Of a stretch of DNA of 64,000 bases, positions 33,190 through 45,058 are shown in pieces (position 1 is the first letter of the stretch; each line of letters opens with the position of its first letter). The stretch spans positions 46,235,063-46,299,062 of the forward strand of contig CM055112.1 in the NCBI GenBank assembly GCA_029204225.1, written 5' to 3'. Origin of the DNA: Diphasiastrum complanatum. Lineage: Eukaryota > Streptophyta > Lycopodiopsida > Lycopodiales > Lycopodiaceae. A program made the translations under genes and the position numbers. The notes beneath the pieces were generated by a model. It saw only the letters and a program-made list of their open reading frames with translations. It did not search any database and was not told the origin of the DNA.

Positions 33190-36100
33190 CAGTGCAGTGC
33201 TTGCTCCTTGCATGAAAGACTGGATTATTTTCAAGAGCCTGAGCAGAAATGCCATCGTTCTTGATAATTGGTAAATCTTCATCTGCATAACACTTAAGCT
33301 CCAAAAGTAGCCTTTTGATCCATAAAACCTCCTTTGTTGTGGTTGTAAGAGATTTGTATTTAGCTTCATAGGATGAAAAAAGAAATAGTTGTCTGCTTCT
33401 TCGATAGCCAAGAAACCAAATTTCCTCCAAGAAATATAGTGTAAGCACTTGTGGATTTCCTATCCAACCTGTCTCCTGCAAAATCTGAATCTGAAAAGCA
33501 ATCAAAGTCAGATCTTCTCCTTCATAGAATAGACCATAATCCAAGGTAGAAGATATATACCTCAAGACTCTTTTAGCCAACTTCCAATGATATAACTTTG
33601 GATCCTGCATGTGTTGACTTAGCTTATAAGCACAAAAGCTTAGATCAGGCCTAGTCATTGTTAACCAAATAAGTAAGCCAATAAGACTCCTATAAAGAGT
33701 GATGTCCTCAAAGGATTTTTCATCATCTTTAATAGGAACTTTTACAGTGTGCTCCATAGGTGTATCTATGCCTTTACAGTTCTCCATATGAAATTTCCTG
33801 AGCATGGAAAGTGCATATCTAATTTGGCTTATAAATGCATGACCTTTCCAAAAATCTATTTCAAGGCCTAGAATATAGTGAAAAAATCCTAAGCCTTGCA
33901 TCTTAAACTCAGTACCAAGTGCATGCTTAGTTTCTTCAACTAACTTCTCACTGTTTCCACAAAGAATGATATCATCTACATAGATGAGAAGAATAATTAC
34001 AATGTTATCTACAAACTTATAATACAGAGAAGGGTCATATTCACTTAGACAAAATCCGAGTGATATGAGATAGGAATTGAGCCTTGCATACCAAGACCTT
34101 GGTGTCTGTTTCAGTCCATATAGACTTTTGAACAAAAGACAAACTTTTGATTCATCACCTTCCTTCACAAAACCTGGAGGTTGCTCCATATAAATCTCCT
34201 CCTCAAGGTAACCATTGAGAAATGCATTAGAAACATCAAACTGGAACATACTCCATTTGTGAAAACATGCAAGAGAGATCTGATTGTTACCATCTTTGCA
34301 ACTGGTGCAAAGGTATCTTCATAATCAAGACCTTTAAATCTGTGAGTAGCCTTTGGCACAAAGTCTTGCTTTATACTTATTGATAGATCCATCATGATTA
34401 TACTTGATTCTGAATACCCACTTACATCCAATCACATGCATGTTGTTTGGTGGCTCCACAAGTTCCCATGTGTTATTTGACATCAAGGCTTCAAATTCTT
34501 GGGTCATTGATTCAGCCCACTCCTTGGATTGAAAATCTTCTTGGACATCCTTAGGCTCTTCATCTGATATAAAAAGTGCATGATAGGAAGTTTCACCTTC
34601 CACTTGCCTTCCTTCTTCATCATATGTGAGCCTCCTTGGCTCAGATCTTGCTCGTGTAGACCTTCTGGGTGTGATAGCTTGAATCTGCTCCTCCTCAAGC
34701 CTCGGCCTCACCTCTTCTTGAACAGCATCAAGATCGATGATTAATCTTGCATGAGTCTCTTTGATCTGTGCATCGTCCAAGTTAAATTTTTGATCTTCAT
34801 GGAAGAGCACATGTCTACTAACAACATTTTTGTCAGTAGAGGGCAAATAAATCTTGTATGCTTTTTTAGTAGATGCATAACCTACAAAAATTTCTTTTAC
34901 TGCACTAGGATCCTCCTTCTTCCTAGTTTCTAGAGGCACATGCACAAAGCATACATAGCCAAAAATCCTAAGATGAGCTACCTTAGGCTTTTTCTTATAC
35001 AACATCTCAAATGGTGTCTTTCCTCCTATTGCAAGATTTGAAAGCCTATTACAAAGATAGTTTGCACATGCAACTGCCTCTCCCCAAAATTCTTTAGGCA
35101 GAGAAGCTTCCAACCTAATGGCTTTTGCACATTCACACAAAGTTCTATTTTTTTTCTCAGTAACTCCATTTTGTTGAGGAGTATATGAACACGAGAACTC
35201 TCTTTGAATACCCTCTCTCTCACAAAAGTCTTTGAACTTATTGGAAGTGTATTCCCCTCCACTATCACTTCTTAAAGCTTTTAACTTGAAAGGAAGCTGC
35301 TTCTCTACATAAGCTTTAAAAGTAAGAAAAACATCATAAACATGGCTTTTGAAGACACCATATAGATCCAAGAATGTCTTGTATAATCATCTACAAAAGA
35401 GACAAAGCAGTTGGCTCCTCCTTTGCTCTTAGTTGATGAGAAATGAACATCTGAGTGTACAAGTTCAAATGGTTGCTTTGTCTTGATACTTGATCTAGAA
35501 AAAGGTCTTATGTATGACTTTGCCAGCACACAAGCTTTACAAGGTAGAAGCTCCTTTGATAGTGTCTTTGGTAGACCAACAGTTTTTCCTTCTTTGACCA
35601 TGGATTGCATAACTTTGAAACTGGGATGACCCAATCTCTTATGCCACAGATCCTTGTGTAGAACCTTGGTCTCATAAGCAATATCTGAAATGTTAGCACT
35701 CTCCCTAGAATCTAGTTTGTACAACTTACCAATTCTAGATCCTCTAGCAATAACTTCATTTTCTCTTGAGATTATACACTTGTCAACTTGTAACTTGACA
35801 TCCAATCCACTATCAAACAACTGTCCTACACTAATGAGATTCTTAGTCAATCTAGGTACATACAGTACATCATGTAAGCAAAAAGATTTTGATGATGATG
35901 CATGTAATGGAATGCTACCTATTCCTTCAATCCTACACTATACATCATTAGCAGTATAGATTGACCTTTTTGCACCTAGATATGGCATGAGATTAGTGAA
36001 AGAGTTCCTAGAACTAGACATATGGGAACTAGCCCTACTATCTATCCACCAAACTTCTTCATTCTTAAAAGGAAAAGATGAAAAAGCAGACATCATTAAT

Positions 36101-36988
36101 GAATTCTCTCTTTCACTCTCTACACCCTCACACTCATCCTCATTAGTAAGGTTAGCTTGCTTAGATTGGTTCTTCTTCTTGAAACAGTTTGATGCATAAT
36201 GTCCTTTCATGCCACAGAAAAAACACGATCTTTGACAGCTTCTTCTTGCCACTGGATGTTGCGCCTTGTGAGGATTGATCCTCACCACATTCTTTGGCTT
36301 TGTCCTTCTTGAAGTGTTGTTGTCCTTTGCCCTTGCGTCTTGACTTGTCTCTGATGAAGAGTGCTTTGTCATCTCCAACATCTTTCAATGAAAGTCTGTT
36401 GATCCTCAGCATCTTGTTCTCTTGCCTACTTTCTTTAACAATGAGAACACCTTGCAGTGTCTCCAAGGATGGAAGGTCCTCTCTAACAGCATAAGTCTGC
36501 ACAATATTGTCATACTCATCTCTAAGTCCATTTAGGACTACTTGAACAAGTTCAGTGTTCTTAAGAGCATCACTAATACCAGCTAACACTTGATGAAAAT
36601 CCTTAACTCTCATGACATATGATGAAGCACTCTCATCTACTCTTTGATAACTTAGAAATATTTGGTTTCTAAGTGTAAGCAATCTAGAAGTATTTTTTAT
36701 TTCATAGATTGTTTTTAGAGTATCCCAAGCTTCCTTGGTAGTGGTGCATGTACTGATCTCTCTTAACACTTCATTGGTAACATTCATTTTTATAAAATGA
36801 AGGGCAATTCTTATTCTTTTGTGGAATGCTGCAGCATTAGGTGCAGTAGGTTCTTCTTCAGCTCCGCTCACAATATCCATTACATCCTGTAGAGTCAACA
36901 ATGATTCCATTCTGATCTTCCACATTGCATAATTGGAAGATGTTAATCTCTCACTGTGCTCTAAGAAATGTGAACCAGATGAAGACAT
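33190..36988 (-). pseudogene. Copia gag-pol, nearly complete but frame-shifted
   Basis: Gag (from ATG 36988) is open for 275 codons (YAMWKIRMESLL, EAWDTLKTIYEIKNTSRLL). A shift precedes the zinc knuckle CFFCGMKGHYASNC and the protease motif IDSRASSHM, where Gly is replaced by Arg. GAG-pre-integrase is LWHKRLGHPS; the integrase has HSDVHF, FVDDYTRHSWIYM, RSDSGGEY and NGVTEKKNRTL. The reverse transcriptase has WVFRIKYNHDGSINKYKARLCAKG, FDVSNAFLNGYLEEEIYMEQPPGF, SLYGLKQTPRSWY and the active-site motif YVDDI. RNase H runs to FHARSKH. Frameshifts lie near 36200, 35900, 35330 and 34300. The protease substitution and the truncation make it inactive. Confidence 0.92.
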
Positions 36989-37743
36989 CTTCTTGGTGTA
37001 GTAATGATAAAAAAATGGAGCTGAAAGGATGTTGCTTACTTTCTTAATCTAGGATCTAACATAGATGTTGATCCACCCTATGAAATCTAGCAACAGATAT
37101 GAGAACAAATTCTCAATACAGAAAATCAATCTATCTTGAATTTGGATCTTGCTTCAGTCACAAAAGAAGAAGCACATGCAACCAAGAAGTCTATCTCTCC
37201 CACGAGTTTCAATGTACTGATAAACTCTCTAGGAACTTACTTTCAACTCAAACATAGTAATATGTGTGAAATGAAAAGTCTAAGACCTCAGAACACTCAC
37301 TTCTATCCAATTCTACTTGATTGACATTGAAAATTGATGAAAATAGTGAAAAAGATAGATGTGTGCCCACTTTGGCATATCCCACTAGTTAAGTACCCTC
37401 TCAAACTCTTTGATTGCCTAAAACTCTTCTAGAAACGAATCAAATTGATTTAGAAACAAGAGCAACACATTCTACTCTCCAATACATATCCAACCAGCTA
37501 TAGAACATCAAATTTGGATCATTCCTTGAGAAGTAGTACTCATTAATGAGGGCGGATTTCACACGTGTGAGCTCTCTGTCCGTACAGAGCTCCCTTGGAT
37601 CAGATCAACCTTGATTTGATCCACTTACGATCCACAGATTGCTTGTTTCTCAGCGAATTTGAATCCTTTTCCAAAATCCGAGTTCCTACAAGCAAAAACA
37701 CTGATGATCTGATGTATACACCCTCAACTCTTCAAAGCATGAA
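36989..37743 (-). other. Copia leader with CACACGTGTG palindrome
   Basis: Non-coding leader between primer site and Gag start. TCACACGTGTGA (37559-37570) is a perfect 12-bp palindrome followed by a short GAGCTCTCTGTCCGTACAGAGCTC-type inverted repeat, so a hairpin can form. Confidence 0.6.
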
Positions 37744-37755
37744 GCTCTGATACCA
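37744..37755 (-). other. Primer-binding site of the 33-38 kb copia element
   Basis: The complement is TGGTATCAGAGC, directly adjoining the LTR. Confidence 0.92.
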
Positions 37756-38381
37756 TGTGAAGTTTTTGTCAAGTGTGAACTTCACCACATACCCTACAAG
37801 ATCTTACTGAGGTGTTGTGATTGCACAAGATTGATCAAAGAACAGTATGCTTGAAAAATCTGAGGCAAGAGCACAATGGCATACATCTAATGAAAAAATC
37901 TAACTCTTCACTATGAGAAATGAATGTCAGAAATAATTCTAAGTGTTTAGTATGGATAAAAGAGACTGCTCTTGGATAGAGAGAGACAATCATACATAGA
38001 AAACTCAGGTAGAGAGAGAATGAGTCCAAAACACCAAAATCTCAATATTCACAATGTGGCAAAACATGCCCAGCTTTTCCTACATGAGAGAGACTCGAAT
38101 TCCTACAGTGGAGTTGCATGGAAAGTCCACTTAACTGAACTAATTCACCTACCATAGGTCCACATGTGTAACTGCATGCATGTACTGTATGTCAACTCAT
38201 AAAATTGCCTAGACATGTGTAGATCACATAAAGTACTTTGCATGTCGCATGCACTAATTGCATGTGGCTTGCATGCATACAATAAGACTTTGCATGCTAT
38301 CTAAACATCTGCATGTCATCGTAATTGAACCTATCTAACTCAAATCCAAGCTACACTAATAAGATATGTGCTCAATTCACA
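37756..38381 (-). repeat. 5' LTR of the 33-38 kb copia element
   Basis: The inner edge is fixed by the primer site. The outer edge is proposed at ...AATTCACA (38381), because it gives matching ends TGTGAA...TTCACA. The length is 626 bp. Confidence 0.7.
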
Positions 38382-38473
38382 CTCCTTATATGTACAGCAT
38401 GAAAACTAGTGGAATCATCATGGACATGACCCAAACTCGAGATAGGAAGATAATATTTTAATAATCTTCACAA

Positions 38474-38978
38474 GAGCCACTTCCAGAAAATAGAAAAATA
38501 GTCGACTGCAAGTGGGTTTACAAGAAAAAGCTGAAATCAGATGCCACTATTGGTCGCTACAAAGCAAGGCTTGTCGCGAAGGGCTACATGCAGAGATATG
38601 GTGTTGATTATTTTGACACATATTCGCCCATGGTCAAGGTGACAAGCATAAGGCTACTCCTTGCATACGCCACACAATACAGTCTGAAAATTCACCAGAT
38701 TGACGTGAAAACAACCTTTCTCCACGGAGATCTAGAGTAGGAAATATTCTTGAAGCAGCCTGAAGGCTATGAAGACCCCGACAATCGACAATATGTCTGT
38801 CAGTTGCAGAGATGCATCTATGGTCTAAAACAGGCATCACGAGCTTGGTATAAGAAGCTTGATGGTCTTCTGAAGTCTCTAGACTTCAATCCTACTCAAC
38901 TAGACTACAATGTCTACATCAAAAGAGTAGGAAAAGGTTTTGTGATATTGACCATTTTCGTGGATGATTCACTGATTT
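38474..38978 (+). pseudogene. Copia reverse transcriptase fragment
   Basis: The frame gives KIVDCKWVYKKKLKSDATIG, YKARLVAKGYMQRYGVDYFDTYSPMVK, IHQIDVKTTFLHGDLE, a stop where Glu is expected, then EIFLKQPEGYED, IYGLKQASRAWYKKLD and the active-site box FVDDS. The second half of the palm and RNase H are missing: the sequence switches to gypsy RNase H immediately after VDDSLI. Confidence 0.88.
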
Positions 38979-40270
38979 TATACAGACCATCAACCCTTGC
39001 TCTATCTCGTTAACAAAACCTACAACACAGGGAGAATTACTTGATGGCTATTTCTGTTGTTAGAGTTTGATTTTCGGATAGTAGTTCGCAAGGGAAAACA
39101 ATACTACATGGCAAATCATGTGTCGCGGATCAAGGGGAAGGAGGTTGCACTCCAACCCGACGATGAGCTGCCTGATGCTGCCTTATTTCATGTAGACATA
39201 GTACCGGAGTGGGCTGCCGACATAGTTGAATATCTAATGAGGGGCCAACAAAAAAAATCACTACCAAAGGTGGATCAGCAAAAATTGATCTTGAAACCTA
39301 TATCTTATCAGCTGATTGCCGGCCAATTGTACCGAAGAGGACTAGATGGGATTCTTCGGCGGTGTATTCTTCCTCATGAGGCCACCTAGATCATTTCGCT
39401 TTCACGTGAAGGCATGGGTGGAGGCCATTTTGCATCCGACATTACAGTTCGCAAGATCCTGCAATCAGGATGCTGGTGGCCAACAATTCATAAGGATACG
39501 AAGGAATACCTAAGGAAGTGCGATGTGTGCCAAAGGGCAAGGAGGCCAACGAGATTGAATTATGATCTTTTGCACCGGTCTTAGCCCAAACACCATTCAA
39601 AAAGTGGGGATTGGATTACATTGGCCCAATTCACTCTACAACAAGAAGTACCCAGGTTCGATACATAATCGTGGCCACCGACTACCTAACCAAGTGGGTT
39701 GAAGCCAAGGCAGTAAGAGTAGTTGATGCTAGGACCACTGCCAAGTTTCTCTATGAAAATATCATTGTGCACTTTGGGTGCCCGGTGGAGATCGTCAACA
39801 ATCGCGGGAGCCATTTCATCAATGAGACCATTAAGGTCTTGTTGGAGGAATTCTTCATGATCCATAGAACCAGTACATCTTATTATCCTCGCGGTAATGG
39901 GCAAGCAGAATCATCCAATAAGATCATGTGTAGCATCCTCACGAAAACAGTTGAAGATAGCAGATCAGATTGGGAACACAAGTTGCATGCTGCTTTGTGG
40001 GCATTCAGGACATCATATAAAGAAAGCACTGATCAAACCCCATTCCAATTGATGTATGGTCAAGATGCTATAATGCTAGTAGAGTTTCTAATCCCTTCAT
40101 TAAGGATTGTCACAATGCAATGCCTTGATGAACCCAAATCTCTACAATTATGCCACAAAGCTCTACATAAGCTCTGTGAAACATGCTTACTAGTTGTACA
40201 TGCATTGGCAGCTGAAAAGGAGAGACGCGAAGCATGGCACGATCGCCGGTTACAAAAGAAAAATATTTGA
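38979..40270 (+). pseudogene. Ty3/gypsy RNase H end and integrase
   Basis: It starts at the RNase H motif YTDHQPLLYLVNK and continues LLLEFDFRIVVRKGKQYYMANHVSRIKG. The integrase zinc-binding part (GGHFASDITVRKILQ...CDVCQ) has Arg where the first His is expected. The core has GLDYIGPI, IVATDYLTKWVEAK, then VNNRGSHF, in which the second catalytic Asp is Asn, and GNGQAESSNK with the Glu retained. Stops occur near 39040 and 39388, and there is a frameshift near 39590. The C-terminal QLMYGQDAIMLVEFLIPS block is close to the minus-strand copy at 63.5-64 kb, so both belong to one gypsy family. Confidence 0.9.
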
Positions 40271-41090
40271 TCGGTGGTGGCATGTTACAAAAAGTTTATC
40301 TGTTCGGCCATCACAACTAGATCTAGGAAGATCAAGGTAGATCAATCTAGATCCATCAAGATTCAGCCAGATCGGACGAGATCAGAGAAGATCCAACCAG
40401 ATCCAAGAGGTATTTAGGTCCAGACAGAATCAAGAGAGAAGCAAATCATCATATTACACCAATAAGCCCCCCAAATTGAAGATCAAAGACCTTGATCTCA
40501 GTAACCATGGTAAAATAAGGGCAAAATTCATCAAAACTGATGGATCTGCTACCAAATATCTATCAGAACTTCTAGAGAGCTACTAATGGTCAAATCTAAC
40601 ATGGATGTAGTAGATTGCCAGTTTTTAAAAGTTAAAAATCAGAGAATCTCAAGATTTCATCAAAAAACACTCCAAAAGAACGCTTTTTTCATGATTTTTG
40701 GAGATATCCTGAAAATTAGCCCTTGAAGCTTGGACAATCACTAGATCTGACCCAGATGCATCTATAAAAATCTCTGCAAGAGTTGCTTATGAAAAAAAAC
40801 ATCATTTTTTAATGTATGCGAGGGTTCCAAGCAGAATATTTAGAACCTTAGTAGAGCATCAAGAGCATCAAACCAACATTTTCAAGGGGCATAAATGGAA
40901 TTAGAGCAGTGAAATTAGCCTGCCTACATGGTCTGATTTTGAAAATCCTGCCACAAGAGGAAGTTGTGCGAGCATTCACGTTTTGCGAGGATTGAACCCT
41001 CGCAGACTGCCTGAACCCTCGCAGAACCTTTGCAGGGCAGTCAAATCATCTTCTGAACTCTTGCAGACTTCTCTGAGGTCTTAGAATTTT
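40271..41090. other. Non-coding gypsy-associated stretch
   Basis: It is rich in AGATC repeats (40320-40420). It shows CCTCGCAGA motifs (40995-41030) like the leader at 30.4-31.5 kb, some of them in inverted orientation relative to that leader. No coding domain is present. Confidence 0.45.
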
Positions 41091-42735
41091 GTGAAGAAGG
41101 TTTTTGCCAAAATTTGGATGGAACTGAACAAGAAAAAGTGGATTTCACCTAATATGCACTCTAAATTCCACTATATAAGGGTTGAATTCGAGTCATTTGT
41201 CACCTTTCCTAGTGAAGCTCTGTTCAAATTTCGACCAAATTTTCCAAGTTCTCCAAATGCGACCAAACTTCATACAAGCCATCGTCTACATACTCTGAAT
41301 TCAGATATGCGCTCTGAACTGTTGTTACTACCATCCAACTCTTGTTATCCACTGTTTTCTCGTTTCCATCACCTTTGATCTTTTCCACCATTTCTTCTAC
41401 TTTTTCACACTTCAACTATCATTGTTGACATGGCCTCCTCATCTTCTGACGACTCTGACACCAAGCCTGAAATACCATCGGCCACCTAGATTTGGCCCTT
41501 GTCTTCTAAAGCCCTAATTAAACCATGGCTCCAGATCGCTGGCTCACTTGAAACAATGGATTTTTACCCGAGGCTTTTCAGTTCTGACATCAGCATGGGC
41601 CACTCCCTTCATGCTTATGCCACCAAGGATGTGTCGAAGTCACGTTTTTACTTCTTGTACCAGGGTACCACACGTACAAGGTACGGATTAACGCGGACTC
41701 GATGGTCACTATTGGCATTATGTCCGGTGACCGCCAGCTTATTACTCATTGTCAGGCAAAAGCCTTGATAAGACTGCACCAGAAATTCTGATCCAAACTA
41801 ACAACGGGTACCTTATAGAGGCTATCACAGAACCAGTCATTCAGGTAGGTGCGCATCTATTGAACAACTTTCTGGTTGTTTCAACATTTTGCAAGGACAG
41901 AGAGGTGAAAGTGTGCGGCTTCCATCGTTCCAGCCTTCTATCATCCATAGTGCACTAACCTCTATCTTCCATCTACCGCATCCACGTCTGTCCAACCTGC
42001 AGTTACTGACATGACGGCCAGCAAAAGAATACGTGGTGCTACCCCTTCCTTCTCATTTCCACCTACCACCAGACGTCGTACCACCACCACCACACTAGTA
42101 ACAGCTCCAACTTCTACCACCGCCACTTTTTCTTCTGTACAATCCCCTCCTCCTGTTTCTGTTGCTGCTCCTCTTCCTTCTGTTCCACCCACAACTGCTA
42201 CTTTTGTTTCCATTTCCATCTCCTCTGTTGATACTACTTCTATCTCTATTCCATTTTCTACCACCTCTTCCATTACTATCGCATCATCCATTACTCATGT
42301 TGCCACCATTGTCCCTCTCCAGTTCAATCCTACTGATTCTCAATTGTCTCCGGACACTCTAGTGTGGATGCAGGTCATCAACTTTTCACCACCACGCTAG
42401 ACCACTTCTGTCCCATCTTCTCCTTCCGTCCTCCACACCACTCTACAGTCTCCCTCTGTTCCATCCCTTCTCTCGTTTGGACAAACTATCCCCATACCTG
42501 TTTTCACTTTTGTTCCTTCCACACCACCCATTTTTCCATTAAAGGCTGTCGAGGGTGACCAACCGTTGCTTGATGACACATTTGTACAAACGATTTTTAT
42601 TCCATCACCAGATCGGACAGATCCCACCGCCCCAGATGACAAGGGATCTCTGGAGATCCTCATTGAAGAGAACAATTTCACACGTGCCAAAGTTTTCTTG
42701 ACCCAATCTTTGTCCATACTTCATCAATTGAAGTG
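41091..42735 (+). pseudogene. Unassigned Ser/Thr/Pro-rich frame after gypsy integrase
   Basis: A broken reading frame starts near 41431 (MASSSSDDSDTKPEIPSAT, stop) and continues IWPLSSKALIKPWLQIAGSLETMDFYPRLFSSD. After a shift comes a long Ser/Thr/Pro-rich segment (42011-42510), then a more acidic end (PSPDRTDPTAPDDKGSLEILIEENNFTRAKVFLTQSLSIL) and a stop near 42735. I do not recognise a domain. Its position suggests an extra frame of a Tat-like gypsy element, but that is inference. A decayed host gene is the alternative. Confidence 0.4.
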
Positions 42736-42895
42736 AGAGTGATCTAGATTAAGAGAGACTGGAAAAGCTAGTGAGGTCCATATCTCACTTTGTTGCAAGA
42801 TCTTGCATAGGAATTGGTAGTACACCTTTAAAAAATCCTATAGTGAGAAAGAAGCAACATTTTAGTGTCTCATTACAAGGAGTCTTCACTATTAC

Positions 42896-45058
42896 ATGTC
42901 ATCTATGGGTTCCTACCTATTGGGATCTAGTGAAAAACTATCTACCTCCAACTATTCTATTTGGAAGGTTAGAATGGAGTCAATCTTGATACTCCAATAT
43001 GTGATGGACATTGTACTTGGGATTGTGGAGGAGCCTCAAGTCCTTCAAGAAGTACAAAAGTACAAGAAGAGAGCTAGGATGGCTTTCCACTTTATCAAGA
43101 TGAATGTCTCTAATGAGATTTTAAGAGAGATTGGTGATTGCAACTCAGCTAAGCAAGCTTGGGATACTCTCAAAGCTATTTGTGAAGCCAAAAATACCTC
43201 TAGGCTCCTCACTCTTAGAAATCAAATCTTTCAAATTTCTCAAAAGAGTTATGAGAGTGCCACCAATTATGTGTTGAAAGTGAAAGATACTCATAGGGAG
43301 CTTGCTTGTATTGGAGAATCCTTAAATCAAAGTGAGCTAGTCCAAGTCATTCTTAATGGCTTGAGTATGAGAACATTGTTCAATCCTATGCCATCAAGGA
43401 GGAGCTACCTACTTTGGAGGCTTTGCAAGGAGCGCTAATGGCTGAAGAATCAAGACAAGAGGACAAGCTATTAAGGATGAACAAATTGTCACTCAAGCAT
43501 AATGGTGAAGACAAAGTTTTATTTGCCAAGCACAAAGAGAGGAGCAAAAAGCAACATCAACACTTTTCTAAGGACAAAGCAAAAGACCAAGATGAAGAAG
43601 ATGATGATTCCTCTCAATATTCTACTTCAAAGAAGAAGAAAAAAGATGTTGAGTGCTTCTTTTGTGGCAAAAAAAGCCACTATGCCACCAATTGCTTCAA
43701 GAAGAAGAATCAATTCAAGCAAGCCAACATCTCTCATGAGAAAGAAGACCTTATTGAAAGTGATGGAGAATGCTCACTTATGACATCAAAATTTTCCTCT
43801 TTCACCTTCAAGATGGATGACTCTTGGTGCATTAATATTGGAGCATCTTCACATATGTGTAGCTACAAGGACTTATTTTCAACTATTATGCCTTATGGAG
43901 GAATCAAGAAGACCATATATATTGCAAGTGATCAAGAGTGTAAAATTGAAGGAGTAGGGACTATTCCCTTGAAGCTTGCATCATCAAAAGTTCTATCTCT
44001 TCAAGAGGTTCTTTTTGTTCCCAATATTACAAAGAATCTTATAAGTGTTGGCAGATTACTTGATGGTGGTTTTGATGTCAATTTCCATATTGACAATTGT
44101 GTGATCAAGAAGGATGGTGAGATCCTTGCATATGGATCTAGACATGAAGGCATCTACAAATTGAACACAAGAGAGAGTGCAAAATCTTTTGATGTTGCTT
44201 ATGCATCCAAGTCTTCAAAGGAGGATGATCACACAAGATGCACATTTCTTCTTTCTTCAAGGTTTATGGTGCATGATTATTTCCTATTATTCAAAGCATA
44301 TGTTGAGATGGAGTTCTCATTGAAGATCAAAGCTTTGAGGAGTATTGAAGCTCTTGGAGGAAATATACCATATGAAGTATTATTCAAGAAGCCTAAGGTT
44401 GATTACCTTAGTGTCTTTGGAGGTTCTTGCTTTGTACATATTCCCTTGGAAACAAGGAGGATGGATGATCATAGCTCATGGATCATGGTTGGATGCTTAT
44501 CCACCAAGGAAAGCCATTATACTCTATATTTCAAAAGTGATTGAGAGTGAATATACTATACTTTATGAAGATCTACATTCAACTTTGGAAGGGGCTGAGC
44601 TCAAGGCATCTCAAGATGCATCTCAAATCATATCTATTGAAGATTATCAAGATGTGAAGGGGGCGAGGCTTGAGAAGGAGCCTCCTCAACATATGATTTC
44701 AAGAGGATCTTCAAGATGGATGGCCAAGTCCTTATGGCTCATCTTTTATGGTAAAGAGAGGCAAATTTCAGGTGGTATCCACTTTAGCTTTTTCACTTAT
44801 GCTTCTCTTTCATTATTTGATGCACTATCTTGCTTTATTGAGATTTCTACATCAAAGTTCAAGAGAGGAATACTAGTTTTGTATGATGCCTATTATATGG
44901 ACATATTTCTTGTCATGAAAGGCTTAGATATATTTCCAAAGTTTTTTGAAAGCAAGAAATTGTGTTATCAAAAGTGTGCTCTTAGATTTAGTACACTTAC
45001 ATCCTTGAGCAAGTGTTTAGTCTCAAAAAGATCGAGATTTTATTTGATATCAAATTAG
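42896..45058 (+). pseudogene. Copia gag-protease with large internal deletions
   Basis: Gag from 42896 (SNYSIWKVRMESILIL, AKQAWDTLKAICEAKNTSRLL) is closely related to the 33-38 kb element. After a shift near 43420 an open frame of 376 codons holds the knuckle CFFCGKKSHYATNC and a protease motif INIGASSHM in which the catalytic Asp is Asn. It then runs to KLNTRESAKSFDVAYASK and jumps over most of GAG-pre-integrase and integrase to IKALRS and GNIPYEVLFKKPKVDYLSVFGGSCFVHIPLETRR. The next frame continues the integrase-RT linker (DASQIISIEDYQDVKGARLEKEPP). No reverse transcriptase follows. Confidence 0.88.

Larger units (their letters stand above)
33190..38381 (-). mobile_element. Ty1/copia element, 3'-truncated (minus strand)
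   Basis: Minus-strand order: 5' LTR (37756-38381), primer site, 745-bp leader, gag, protease, integrase, reverse transcriptase, RNase H. The RNase H ends inside the HARSKH block near 33190, so the last part of pol, the PPT and the 3' LTR are missing and the sequence runs directly into gypsy gag. It is the least damaged coding element in the window. Confidence 0.9.

Noticed and set aside
33176-33411. Minus-strand frame of 85 codons overlapping the copia RNase H end
   Set aside because: It is an alternative frame of the RNase H coding sequence.
42011-42362. Antisense Val/Glu/Gly-rich frame (41962-42291) and Leu/Pro-rich frame (42162-42362)
   Set aside because: Both arise from the biased Ser/Thr/Pro codons on the plus strand in other frames.
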